From the NCBI GenBank assembly GCA_002432715.1, contig DJGJ01000020.1, forward strand, positions 1 to 43,091: 43,091 nt of DNA. The letters run 5' to 3'. Of the stretch, positions 24,836 through 32,473 are shown one piece after another. This stretch comes from Sphaerochaeta sp. UBA5849. Lineage in GTDB: Bacteria; Spirochaetota; Spirochaetia; Sphaerochaetales; Sphaerochaetaceae. The notes under the pieces were generated by a model that did no database searches, was not told the origin of the DNA, and worked only from the letters and a program-made list of their open reading frames with translations. The translations under genes were made by a program, and so were the position numbers. Position 1 is the stretch's first letter. Each line of letters begins with the position of its first letter.

Positions 24836-26146
24836 ATGAAAAAGACGTTCATCATTGTATTGTTCGTCGCTCTTCTGCTCCCTCTTTCTGTATTTGCACA
24901 GGGCGCAAAAGAAGCTGCAATTGACGAAACCAAGCCTGTAACCATCCAGTACTGGACCCATGAGGATCCGGCCAGAACCCAGCTCGAGACCGAGCTCATC
25001 GCCAAGTTCATGGCGGATAACCCGAACATCACCGTCGTGCGCTCCACCCAGGCCTCAGTCAAGCAGATCGAGCTGGTTCAGACCGCCTTCGCAGCCAATC
25101 AGGGACCTGACATGTTCAACCTGCCTATTGAGAACCAGTATGCCTACATCACCAATGGTCGTGTAGCACCGGTCGACTATCAGGCGGCAGGGTATGCCAG
25201 CAAGCAGGACCTGTTGGACAAGTACATGGACGGCGTGCTGGATACCGTCACCGTTGATGGTGAGGTATACGGTCTTCCGCTGGAACTGACCAACTGGTGC
25301 ATCTACCTGAATAAGAAGGTTTTCCGCTCCGCAGGTCTCGATCCTGAGAAGGATTACCCCAAGACTTGGGAAGAGATGGCCGACATCTCCGAGAAGCTGG
25401 TCATCCGTGACGGCGACATCCTCATCCGCCGCGGCTTTGACTTCCGCTATCCGTACTATTTGACCTTCTTTGTTCCGATGGTTGAACAGCTCGGCGGCGA
25501 CCTGCTCAGCTCCGATGGCAAGAAAGCCATTATCGGTGACGAAGCTTGGCTGAAAGCTCTTACCTACATGCAGCAGTGGGGACCCTCGGGCCGCAACCTT
25601 GGATCGCCGACCTACAAGAATGCCCGCAACCTCTTCAACCAGGACAACAACGACATCGCCATGGCCCACACCGGTCTCTACCAGCAGGGTAGAATCGAGA
25701 AGGACAATCCTGCGTTCTTCAAGAGCGGCGAGTGGATGGTAATTCCGTATCCTACTTTCAAGGATGCCGTTCGTGATGTGGCATCCTGCTATTACGGCCA
25801 CTTCTTCATGGTTAATGCAGACAGCGATCCCGCCGTGCAGAAAGCGGCCTGGAAACTTGCAGGCTTTCTGCTCAGCCATGGCGAGGAGTACCTGACCCGC
25901 GGTGGAAACATCATTCAGCCGACCAAGGCCCTCTTTGCCTCCGATACGCTGAAGAACATGCCCTACAGCCAGGTTTTCATCGATGATATGGCACGCTCAC
26001 ACATGATTTACTACGGAGAAAATTCTGCTCAGATCCAGACCCAGATCCGCAATGCAGTCGAATCGGTCATGCTCAGCGGAGTAAGTCCTGAGAAGGCGCT
26101 TGCCACCCTGAGAGCTTCGGTGCAGGAAATCATCGACGAGCAGTAA
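24836..26146 (+). CDS. CUT1 sugar ABC transporter substrate-binding protein
   Basis: A 436-residue family 1 extracellular solute-binding protein. It has a signal peptide (hydrophobic IIVLFVALLLPLSVFA) ending before QGAKE, then VTIQYWTHEDPARTQLETELIAKFMADNPNITV, the start typical of CUT1 proteins. Central motifs include QTAFAANQGPDMFNLP, GVLDTVTVDGEVYGLPLEL and LYLNKKVFRSAGLDP-like segments. The sugar is unknown. The Shine-Dalgarno AGGAGG is strong. It heads an operon with two permeases and a HAD phosphatase, and is followed by a terminator-like hairpin. Confidence 0.93.
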   Translation: MKKTFIIVLFVALLLPLSVFAQGAKEAAIDETKPVTIQYWTHEDPARTQLETELIAKFMADNPNITVVRSTQASVKQIELVQTAFAANQGPDMFNLPIENQYAYITNGRVAPVDYQAAGYASKQDLLDKYMDGVLDTVTVDGEVYGLPLELTNWCIYLNKKVFRSAGLDPEKDYPKTWEEMADISEKLVIRDGDILIRRGFDFRYPYYLTFFVPMVEQLGGDLLSSDGKKAIIGDEAWLKALTYMQQWGPSGRNLGSPTYKNARNLFNQDNNDIAMAHTGLYQQGRIEKDNPAFFKSGEWMVIPYPTFKDAVRDVASCYYGHFFMVNADSDPAVQKAAWKLAGFLLSHGEEYLTRGGNIIQPTKALFASDTLKNMPYSQVFIDDMARSHMIYYGENSAQIQTQIRNAVESVMLSGVSPEKALATLRASVQEIIDEQ

Positions 26147-26160
26147 ACGCTTCTGATTTT

Positions 26161-26200
26161 GCGGTCCTGTGCCTGTACGACAGGACCGCTTTCTTGGTTT
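26161..26200 (+). terminator. intra-operon terminator/attenuator after the sugar-binding-protein gene
   Basis: A 10-bp perfect stem GCGGTCCTGT (26161-26170) / ACAGGACCGC (26180-26189) with a 9-nt loop, followed by TTTCTTGGTTT. It lies 14 nt after the stop of the binding-protein gene, inside the operon, and would favour binding protein over permeases. Confidence 0.8.
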
Positions 26201-26228
26201 CAAACCTTATGCATCCAGGGAGAACAGT

Positions 26229-27161
26229 ATGGGTACGAGAAAATATCGGGGTATCGAGAGAAAACAGGCTCGATGGGGATTCGTCTTCGTTCTGCCGGCC
26301 ATGTTATTCTTCTCCTTGTTCAGTTTTTATCCAATCATCAATGCCATATACACCAGTTTTTTTGACAAGCGTGCTTTGAGCAAACTGCCTCCGAAGTTCG
26401 TTGGGCTGGGCAACTACATCAGGCTCTTCGATCCAAGCAGGGCCGCCAGCGACCTCTCCTTTCTGAACAGCCTCAAGTCCACGATGGTCTTTACGCTGGG
26501 AACCTTCATCCCCTTGCTGATCGTCAGCCTGATCCTCGCTGTATTCATCAGCAACCTCTCCAGCAACAAGACCAAGAAATTCCTGCAGATTTCCTATTAC
26601 TGCCCTGCCATTCTTTCCAGCGTTGTTGCAGCAACCATCTGGATGATCATTTTCGACCCCCGAGGGTTGGGAAACCAGTGGCTCAACGCCCTGATGAACA
26701 CCCCCGGTGTCGACCGGCGTTGGCTCGTCGACCCGGTGATGGAACAGGTTTCCACCATGGTCATCTACTTCTGGAAGTACATCGGCTACTTTGTCATTCT
26801 CTTCATCACCGGCCTTGCCTCCATTCCTCCCACCATCTACGAGGCGTCGACCATCGACGGGGCGACCAAGAACCAGGTGTTCTGGCGCATCACGTTGCCG
26901 CTGCTCAAGCCGACGGTTGTCCTGGTTTCGGTCATGGCGATGCTGCAGTGCCTGAAGACCTTCAGCACCCAGTACATGCTCTATTCCAACGGGGCACCCC
27001 GCGCCCCGATCAACGTCATTACCTTCAACATCTATGTCACCGGCATCCAACAGCAGTACCTTGGCAGGGCAAGTGCCATGAGTGTTGTGCTCTTTCTCAT
27101 GATGCTGCTGCTCACCTTGCTGCAGTTCAAGACCACCAAGAGCGAGAATGTGGAATATTAG
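26229..27161 (+). CDS. sugar ABC transporter permease 1 (CUT1, MalF-like)
   Basis: A 310-residue permease with six predicted helices. The N-terminus after a basic stretch gives WGFVFVLPAMLFFSLFSFYPI, and the ATPase-docking loop is EASTIDGATKNQVFWRITLPLLKPT. The frame is open from 26169, but the ATG at 26229 is preceded by GGGAG and starts a natural N-terminus. It pairs with the next gene to form the membrane channel. No ATPase gene is present in the operon, so a shared MsmK/UgpC-type ATPase elsewhere must power it. Confidence 0.92.
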   Translation: MGTRKYRGIERKQARWGFVFVLPAMLFFSLFSFYPIINAIYTSFFDKRALSKLPPKFVGLGNYIRLFDPSRAASDLSFLNSLKSTMVFTLGTFIPLLIVSLILAVFISNLSSNKTKKFLQISYYCPAILSSVVAATIWMIIFDPRGLGNQWLNALMNTPGVDRRWLVDPVMEQVSTMVIYFWKYIGYFVILFITGLASIPPTIYEASTIDGATKNQVFWRITLPLLKPTVVLVSVMAMLQCLKTFSTQYMLYSNGAPRAPINVITFNIYVTGIQQQYLGRASAMSVVLFLMMLLLTLLQFKTTKSENVEY

Positions 27162-27170
27162 GAGGACAGG

Positions 27171-28019
27171 ATGCAGATAGAAAAACGATTCACGCTGCCG
27201 AAAATCGGCATGTACCTCGTCCTCTTTGTCATGCTGGTCTTCACCCTGATGCCGATCCTGTTCATGATCAGTGCATCGATGATGACCAGCCGGCAAATTC
27301 TCAAGATGCCGTACACCTGGATTCCCGAGGGAATCGCCTGGGAGAACTTCGCCAAAGCCATCCAAGGCAACGACAAGACCTACATTTTTGTGCGCAACAT
27401 CTCCAACTCGCTGATCGTCAGCACTTCGGTTGCCATAAGCACCGTCCTGATCGCAAGCCTTACCGGATACGGGCTTGCAAAGTTCCGGTTCCGCGGCCGC
27501 AACACGGTGTTCATGATGATCATGGCCACCATGATGATTCCCTTTGAAGCCATCATGATCCCACTGTACATGGTGGTCATGACGCTGCGGATCCAGAACT
27601 CCTACATAGGCTTGATCCTTCCATTTTTGGTCAGTGCCTTCGGGGTGTTCCAGATGAAGCAGTTCTTGACCACCTTCCCGACCGAGTTCCTTGACGCGGC
27701 ACGCGTCGACGGGATGGGGGAGTTCGGAATCTACTGGCGCATCGTCCTTCCCAACTGCAAGCCGGTCATCGCCACGCTGGCCATCCTCTCGTTCCGAAGC
27801 CAGTGGGACAACCTCTTGTGGCCGCTCTTGGTAAGCCAGAGCGACAAGATGAAGACCATTCCCCAGTACATCTCCTCGTTCGCGCTCGAGCGCAGCACCG
27901 ATGAGGGGGCGATGATGGCAGCCGCCTTGCTTGCATCGATCCCGATGTTCATCCTCTTCATGTCCCTGACCAAGTATTTCATCGGGGGCTCGGCCATCTA
28001 CGAATCAAGAAAGGGATAA
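27171..28019 (+). CDS. sugar ABC transporter permease 2 (CUT1, MalG-like)
   Basis: A 282-residue permease, the MalG-type partner, with six membrane helices. Characteristic segments are LMPILFMISASMMTS near the N-terminus and the docking loop DAARVDGMGEFGIYWRIVLPNCKPV, ending in a short tail IGGSAIYESRKG. AGGAGG lies just upstream. It is 9 nt after permease 1 and 2 nt before the HAD gene, so all are one transcript. Confidence 0.93.
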   Translation: MQIEKRFTLPKIGMYLVLFVMLVFTLMPILFMISASMMTSRQILKMPYTWIPEGIAWENFAKAIQGNDKTYIFVRNISNSLIVSTSVAISTVLIASLTGYGLAKFRFRGRNTVFMMIMATMMIPFEAIMIPLYMVVMTLRIQNSYIGLILPFLVSAFGVFQMKQFLTTFPTEFLDAARVDGMGEFGIYWRIVLPNCKPVIATLAILSFRSQWDNLLWPLLVSQSDKMKTIPQYISSFALERSTDEGAMMAAALLASIPMFILFMSLTKYFIGGSAIYESRKG

Positions 28020-28021
28020 GC

Positions 28022-28873
28022 ATGTACGACAGACTCTGCACCGATTTGTGTGCCTCCCATCCAGCCCAAGCGGTGCTTGCCGCCTATGCCGATCGCTTGG
28101 ACCGATTTCCGCTGGAGCACTGCCGCTCTGCCATGGGCCGCTATCTGCTGGTCACCGACAAAGCGGACAGCATGGAGGAAGCCCAGCGGCTGGGCATGGG
28201 TTCAGTTCTCGCCGATGAACAATTCGGCACTCACTCCTTGCTGCCCCATCTGGCCTGGGTGGACTCGCCAATCCCCGATTCCTGTTCGCTGTTTCTCTTC
28301 GATATGGGAAATGTCGTCGTAAAAAACATTACGATGCTGGGCAAGATCGCCAGGGGTTATCGTCTCGACCGTGAGGAGTTCTTTGCCGACTACCTGCACT
28401 ATGAATTCCCTCTGATGGAGGGAGTTCTCAGGAGCGCAGAGTATTGGGCTCATGTGAAAGATGTGTTTGGGGTGGAGGTTGAAGGCGACCCGTTCTTCGA
28501 CGCTTTCGAACCGGTTTTCAACGATGAGGTCGTCACGGTGATAGGAGCATTGCGCAAAGCCGGAAAGCGGGTGGTATGTGCTTCGAACACCATCGAAGCG
28601 CACTGGAGAATTCTTGAATCGATGGGAGCCCTCGACCTGTTCGACGAGGTGTACGCCTCGCATCTGATGCGCACCACAAAGCCTTCAAGGAACTTCTTTG
28701 AGCAGATCCTGCATCGTGAAGGCTGCTCCATTGCAGATGCCTATTTCGTCGACGACCATGAACCGAACATCCAGCGTGCCCGAGGGTTCGGCCTTGCAAG
28801 CCTGCTCTATGCAGACAAAGCGGGAAGAGCTGCTTCCGAACGCCTGGCCTCGGCTTTCTCCTCTGTATTATAG
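28022..28873 (+). CDS. HAD-IA phosphatase with N-terminal extension (YihX-like)
   Basis: A 283-residue protein. Residues 95-283 are a HAD hydrolase: motif I LFDMGNVVV has the glycine in the second acidic position, as in the glucose-1-phosphate phosphatase YihX; motif II is VVCASNT; motif III is the lysine in RTTKPSRNFFEQIL; motif IV is YFVDDHEPNIQRARGFGL. The first roughly 90 residues are an extra region without a recognised domain, rich in Leu and Asp. The gene starts 2 nt after the sugar permease and therefore belongs to the transporter operon, so a sugar-phosphate substrate is likely (inference). Its 3' end overlaps the convergent response regulator gene by 6 nt. Confidence 0.85.
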   Translation: MYDRLCTDLCASHPAQAVLAAYADRLDRFPLEHCRSAMGRYLLVTDKADSMEEAQRLGMGSVLADEQFGTHSLLPHLAWVDSPIPDSCSLFLFDMGNVVVKNITMLGKIARGYRLDREEFFADYLHYEFPLMEGVLRSAEYWAHVKDVFGVEVEGDPFFDAFEPVFNDEVVTVIGALRKAGKRVVCASNTIEAHWRILESMGALDLFDEVYASHLMRTTKPSRNFFEQILHREGCSIADAYFVDDHEPNIQRARGFGLASLLYADKAGRAASERLASAFSSVL

Positions 28874-29635
28874 GGCGCCCAGCTCGTCTCGGAACTGCGT
28901 CGGAGTCTTGGTTGTGAAGCGCTTGAATATCTTGGCGAAATAGCCTGGGGTGGGGAAGCCGCAGCTGGTTGCAATCTCTCCGATGTTCTTCTTCGGATCC
29001 TTCATCAGCTCAACCGACTTGTTCACCCTCCATGCATTGAGGTACTGCAGGAAGTTGAGCCCCGTCACTTCCTTGAACAGGCGTGAGAGGTGGCTTTCGG
29101 ACAGTTCAAGATAGGAAGCAGCCTCCTGCAACCCGACCGGGTTTGCATAGTTGTCGGCGATGAATGCGATGGTGGCATCGATGACATGGTTGTTCACGTT
29201 GCGCGGAAGAGCGATCAACTCTCCGGCTGTGCTTGAGCCTTTTTTCAGCTGCTCGAAATCCTTGTCCTCTTCCTGGATCTTCTTCACCAAGGAGGCAAGC
29301 GTCTCTTCCAGCTCCTCGTCATCGATGGGTTTGAGCAGGTAGTCGAACACCCCCAGCCGTATGGCCTGCTTCATATAGCTGAAGTCGGTATGGCCGGTCA
29401 GGATGATGGCATGGTTGACGGGGCAGTGGCTGAGCATGGCAAGCCCGTCCTGGGCGGGAAGTCGGATGTCGGTGATGACGATATCCGGTTCGACCCGTTT
29501 GATCAGCTGTTCCCCCTCCATGCCGTCGGCGGCGGTCCCCACCAGTTCCAAGCCCAGCAGTTCCCAGCGGATAGAGGATACAATTTCCTCACGGACGATT
29601 TGCTCATCTTCTACAAATACTACGCTATAGCTCAT
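28868..29635 (-). CDS. AraC-type two-component response regulator (YesN-like)
   Basis: A 255-residue transcription factor. The N-terminal receiver domain has acidic residues ED (9-10), phospho-acceptor D56 in DIVITDIRLP and lysine K102 in LLKPIDD. The C-terminal AraC domain has two helix-turn-helix units (GLQEAASYLELSESHLSRLFKEVTGLNF and IGEIATSCGFPTPGYFAKIFKRFTTKTPTQFRDE). It is 3 nt downstream of the kinase gene. By position it probably controls the convergent sugar-uptake operon. Confidence 0.93.
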   Translation of the reverse strand: MSYSVVFVEDEQIVREEIVSSIRWELLGLELVGTAADGMEGEQLIKRVEPDIVITDIRLPAQDGLAMLSHCPVNHAIILTGHTDFSYMKQAIRLGVFDYLLKPIDDEELEETLASLVKKIQEEDKDFEQLKKGSSTAGELIALPRNVNNHVIDATIAFIADNYANPVGLQEAASYLELSESHLSRLFKEVTGLNFLQYLNAWRVNKSVELMKDPKKNIGEIATSCGFPTPGYFAKIFKRFTTKTPTQFRDELGAL

Positions 29636-29638
29636 TGT

Positions 29639-31405
29639 CTATTTCCTCTCTTGTATGTCGTCAGGGAAGGACATGCTCACCGTCGTACCTTCTCCTACCT
29701 TGCTGGTCAGCGAGAAGGTCATCTGTTTACCGTAGGTAAGGAACAATCTTCTATATACATTGTATACACCAACGTGTGTCGAGTTGGCAAGTTCATCGAG
29801 GTTGTCCGGCAGCGTTCCTGGTGGAAATCCTACGCCGTTGTCCTCTATGGTGATGAAAATGCGTCCGGAGAGCTTGACGGCCCGCACCGAAAGCTTCCAC
29901 TCGCCGACCTTCGGCTCAAGACCGTGGATGATGGCATTCTCCACCAGCGGCTGGATGATCAACTTGGGTGTCTTGACAGCGGCACAGCCGGGGTCGAGGT
30001 ACGTCTGTACTTTCAGCTTTGAGCCGAACCGCAGCCGTTGGATGGTCAGGTAGGAGTCGATCAGGGCCATGCTCTCTTCAAGGGTGCATTGGCTCTCGTG
30101 GTTGTCGATCGAGGAGCGAAGCAGTTTTCCCAGCTTGACCGTGATGGTGTAGATGTCCTGTTCTCCATGCAGTCGTGCAAGAGCTTTGATGGTGTTCAGC
30201 GTATTGAACAAGAAGTGAGGATTCATCTGGCTTTCCAGGGCCTTGCGCTCGGCTTCGCTGAGTTTTTCCTGCTCCTCACGGGTGAGCTCGAGCAGACTGA
30301 CAATCTGCTTGACCATGATGTTGAAGGAGTGTTCAAGCCGGGCGAACTCCCAAATCCTGCTCTTGACCTCCTTGGTCTGCAGGTTTCCCTGTTCCACTTC
30401 TCCCATGCGAAAGGCGAGGTTGCGGATCGGCCCGGCGATGGAGCGTGAGAACAAGAAGGACAGGCCCATCGCCAAAACGGTACCCACCGCCATGGTGAGA
30501 CCGAATGCATAGAGCAGGCGGTCCATGCTCTCCTGGAAAGGTGCGGCACTGACACTTCCCGCCAGGTGCAATGTAGTGCCCTGCACAGCGGTAATGGAGA
30601 CGAGCGAAGTGCCGGTGTGCATCGTTCTTCTCGAGTAATCACCCTTGAGTTGGGAAAGGGAAGGGAATTTGTCGAAGGTTCCGAAACGTTCGGTGTGCAC
30701 CAGGCTGGTTGCATAAAAGTCCCGGTTGTCGATCAAGAGCACGTCGCTGAGCATGCGATCGGTATTGACCAGGCTGCTGAGGGCTTCGGCGTAGATATCG
30801 ATGACCAAATATCCGAGGTTCGTCCCTTCGTTGTCGTAAATCCTCCTGAGGATCGAGGCGACCACCTGCCTGCCGTTCTCCGCCATCCTATGGCCCCTGA
30901 TGCTGATGATGCTGGCCGTCGGGGAGATGTTTGCATTCTGGCTGATGATCGAGTTCATATCCCAGTCGTTGCCGTGGTAACGCAGGTCATAGACATCGGG
31001 AAAGGTGTGGGTGCTGATCCTCACCCTGCCGGTATTGCTGACAATGTTTGCACTGGCAAGATAGGTATCCCCGCGCATGACACTGAACAGCAGCTGGTAG
31101 AGGTCCCTGCTCTCATTCGAGTTGGTTTCGAGCTTGTCCTCCTCCATGATGTGTACGACCAGGGGATTCGTCGAGAGTTGATACGCCTTGTGCCGATAGG
31201 CTTCCAGAACCGAGGAAACCTTGGTTGCATCGGCGGTGGTCAGGTTCATCGTTTGCTCGGATAGGTACCTCTCTTGGTTTCTTTCCCCAAGTAGTGCATA
31301 ATACGCTGAAAAGAGGCCGAGCGGTACGATGAGGACGATCAGAAAGTAAATGAGGAGTCTTCCGAAGAGCGTTCGTTTTCTCCAGAAGCTGGGTGTGCTG
31401 TCCAT
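29639..31405 (-). CDS. sensor histidine kinase (YesM-like, LytS/His_kinase family)
   Basis: A 588-residue membrane sensor kinase. Membrane helices are at about residues 16-38 and 297-319, flanking an extracytoplasmic sensor domain of about 260 residues without a recognised ligand motif. A HAMP segment follows (RSIAGPIRNLAFRMGEVEQGNL), then a coiled linker, the His_kinase box with the phospho-histidine H397 (ESQMNPHFLFNTLNTIKAL), and the ATPase domain with N box LVENAIIHGLEP and G box EDNGVGFPPG. It phosphorylates the response regulator encoded next to it. No clear Shine-Dalgarno precedes the ATG; a -10-like TACACT ends 7 nt upstream, so the mRNA may be leaderless. The ligand is probably a sugar, given the neighbouring importer (inference). 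Confidence 0.92.
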   Translation of the reverse strand: MDSTPSFWRKRTLFGRLLIYFLIVLIVPLGLFSAYYALLGERNQERYLSEQTMNLTTADATKVSSVLEAYRHKAYQLSTNPLVVHIMEEDKLETNSNESRDLYQLLFSVMRGDTYLASANIVSNTGRVRISTHTFPDVYDLRYHGNDWDMNSIISQNANISPTASIISIRGHRMAENGRQVVASILRRIYDNEGTNLGYLVIDIYAEALSSLVNTDRMLSDVLLIDNRDFYATSLVHTERFGTFDKFPSLSQLKGDYSRRTMHTGTSLVSITAVQGTTLHLAGSVSAAPFQESMDRLLYAFGLTMAVGTVLAMGLSFLFSRSIAGPIRNLAFRMGEVEQGNLQTKEVKSRIWEFARLEHSFNIMVKQIVSLLELTREEQEKLSEAERKALESQMNPHFLFNTLNTIKALARLHGEQDIYTITVKLGKLLRSSIDNHESQCTLEESMALIDSYLTIQRLRFGSKLKVQTYLDPGCAAVKTPKLIIQPLVENAIIHGLEPKVGEWKLSVRAVKLSGRIFITIEDNGVGFPPGTLPDNLDELANSTHVGVYNVYRRLFLTYGKQMTFSLTSKVGEGTTVSMSFPDDIQERK

Positions 31406-31497
31406 GCCTGCAGTGTATCTGCAATGGATGGTGAGAGCAAGAACTTCTACTTATAGGAATTTTTACTGCATAAACATACTGTTTTTTGTATAAAGGG

Positions 31498-31527
31498 TTG
31501 ACAGAAATCCCAAAAGAGAGCTACAAA
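31498..31527 (+). promoter_or_regulatory. putative promoter of the ilv-leu operon
   Basis: Perfect -35 TTGACA (31498-31503), 18-nt spacer, -10 TACAAA (31522-31527, 4/6 match). The predicted start near 31534 gives a leader transcript of about 350 nt before ilvN, containing the leader peptide. Confidence 0.6.
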
Positions 31528-31565
31528 CAAGAAACGGCCCATCGCCGCTCATTGAGGAGAGTATC

Positions 31566-31769
31566 GTGAACGCGTTCACCAAGCAGGTGCAGGCAATGCA
31601 CCGGACAACAGAGAGGAAATGGAAAATGCAGGGCTGCTCTCAGTTCTGTTTTGGCACATCCGATGCTTCACATGCCGCTCTATCCCTGCTTCTTGTACGC
31701 ACCATCCTCCTCCCCCTCATCTCACTCATCACCCTCCTAATTATCGTAGTAAGCCTAATTATTCTCTGA
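31566..31769 (+). CDS. Leu/Ile/Val-rich leader peptide of the ilv-leu operon
   Basis: A short ORF, up to 67 codons, between the operon promoter and ilvN. It can start at a GTG at 31566 preceded by GAGGAG, or at an ATG at 31626 preceded by AGAGG (47 codons). Of the last 31 codons, 22 are Leu, Ile or Val, including runs such as ATC-CTC-CTC, CTC-CTA-ATT-ATC-GTA-GTA and CTA-ATT-ATT-CTC just before the stop. No globular protein would look like this. I read it as an attenuation leader: when charged branched-chain tRNAs are scarce, ribosomes stall here and change the RNA fold that follows. Together with the operon's products (branched-chain amino acids) this is strong circumstantial evidence; the start codon is uncertain. 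Confidence 0.8.
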   Translation: MNAFTKQVQAMHRTTERKWKMQGCSQFCFGTSDASHAALSLLLVRTILLPLISLITLLIIVVSLIIL

Positions 31770-31836
31770 CCACGGCTGCAGAGTGATATACCTGCATGGA
31801 CCGTGGACGAAGAGCCCCCAATCGAAGCCTGGGGAG
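31770..31836 (+). promoter_or_regulatory. leader inverted repeats, candidate attenuator structures
   Basis: Directly after the leader stop, CCACGG (31770-31775) pairs with CCGTGG (31801-31806), with inner pairing TGCAG/CTGCA. A second hairpin CCCCA (31816-31820) / TGGGG (31830-31834) follows. GGGGAG (31831-31836) can also pair with CTCCCC (31710-31715) inside the leader codons, giving mutually exclusive folds. No U tract follows either hairpin, so the mechanism may be translational or Rho-linked rather than intrinsic termination. The ilvN ribosome-binding site AAGGAG lies at 31864-31869. Confidence 0.5.
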
Positions 31837-31880
31837 CAATCGCTTATACCCAAGCATCATACGAAGGAGAGAAACATCAC

Positions 31881-32414
31881 ATGAATACTACAGAAAACCG
31901 CTACACACTGGCCATCCTGGTAAACAACCAACCCGGTGTTTTGATGCGCGTCGTTTCCCTTTTCTCCCGAAGAGGCTACAATATCGACAGCTTGTCGGTC
32001 GGTGAGACGGAAAACGAGGAAGTCAGCCGAATCACCATCGTGGTCAGCGGCGACCGCCCGGTCGTCGAGCAGATCAAGAAGCAGGTGGGCAAGCTCATCG
32101 ACGTCAAGCGGGTGTATGAAATGACTCAGACGCGGAGCCTGCAGCGCGAGCTGGTCATGGTCAAGGTCTCCACCAAGGGCGAAAGCCGCTCGCAGGTGGT
32201 GGAGCTGGCCCAGATTTTCAAGGCGAAGATCATCGATGTCACCGCTTCCACAGTCTCCCTTGAGATGACCGGAAGCTTGGATAAAATCCAATCCTTTCTC
32301 GATCTGATGATGCCCTTCGGCATTGTGGAGCTGGCAAGGACGGGTATTACCGCCCTCGAACGAGGCTCGAGAGCACTCAGCTCGATCAGTTACAGCGAGG
32401 ACGATGAAGTTTGA
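31881..32414 (+). CDS. ilvN: acetolactate synthase small (regulatory) subunit
   Basis: The regulatory subunit of acetohydroxyacid synthase, 177 residues. It has an N-terminal ACT domain (YTLAILVNNQPGVLMRVVSLFSRRGYNIDSLSVG) that binds valine for feedback inhibition and a C-terminal ALS_ss domain (QRELVMVKVSTK...VELARTGITALERGSRAL). The length is the long form, as in IlvH/IlvN of Gram-positives. The ATG at 31881 is preferred over an in-frame ATG 78 nt upstream, as it begins the conserved N-terminus. It is the first structural gene of the operon; its catalytic partner ilvB is the last gene, nearly 9 kb downstream. Confidence 0.95.
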   Translation: MNTTENRYTLAILVNNQPGVLMRVVSLFSRRGYNIDSLSVGETENEEVSRITIVVSGDRPVVEQIKKQVGKLIDVKRVYEMTQTRSLQRELVMVKVSTKGESRSQVVELAQIFKAKIIDVTASTVSLEMTGSLDKIQSFLDLMMPFGIVELARTGITALERGSRALSSISYSEDDEV

Positions 32415-32473
32415 ACGCAACGCCCCAGGGGCGCTTACCATAACAAGGCCGGTGGGCCGAAGGAAAGGAAGCA

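Noticed and set aside
31530..31880. T-box riboswitch before ilvN
   Set aside because: No T-box sequence or specifier-loop arrangement with terminator was seen; the translated LIV-rich ORF explains the region better.
32415..32473. Inverted repeats between ilvN and ilvC
   Set aside because: The palindromic CGCCCC/GGGGCG has almost no loop and no T tract, so neither a terminator nor a processing site can be supported.
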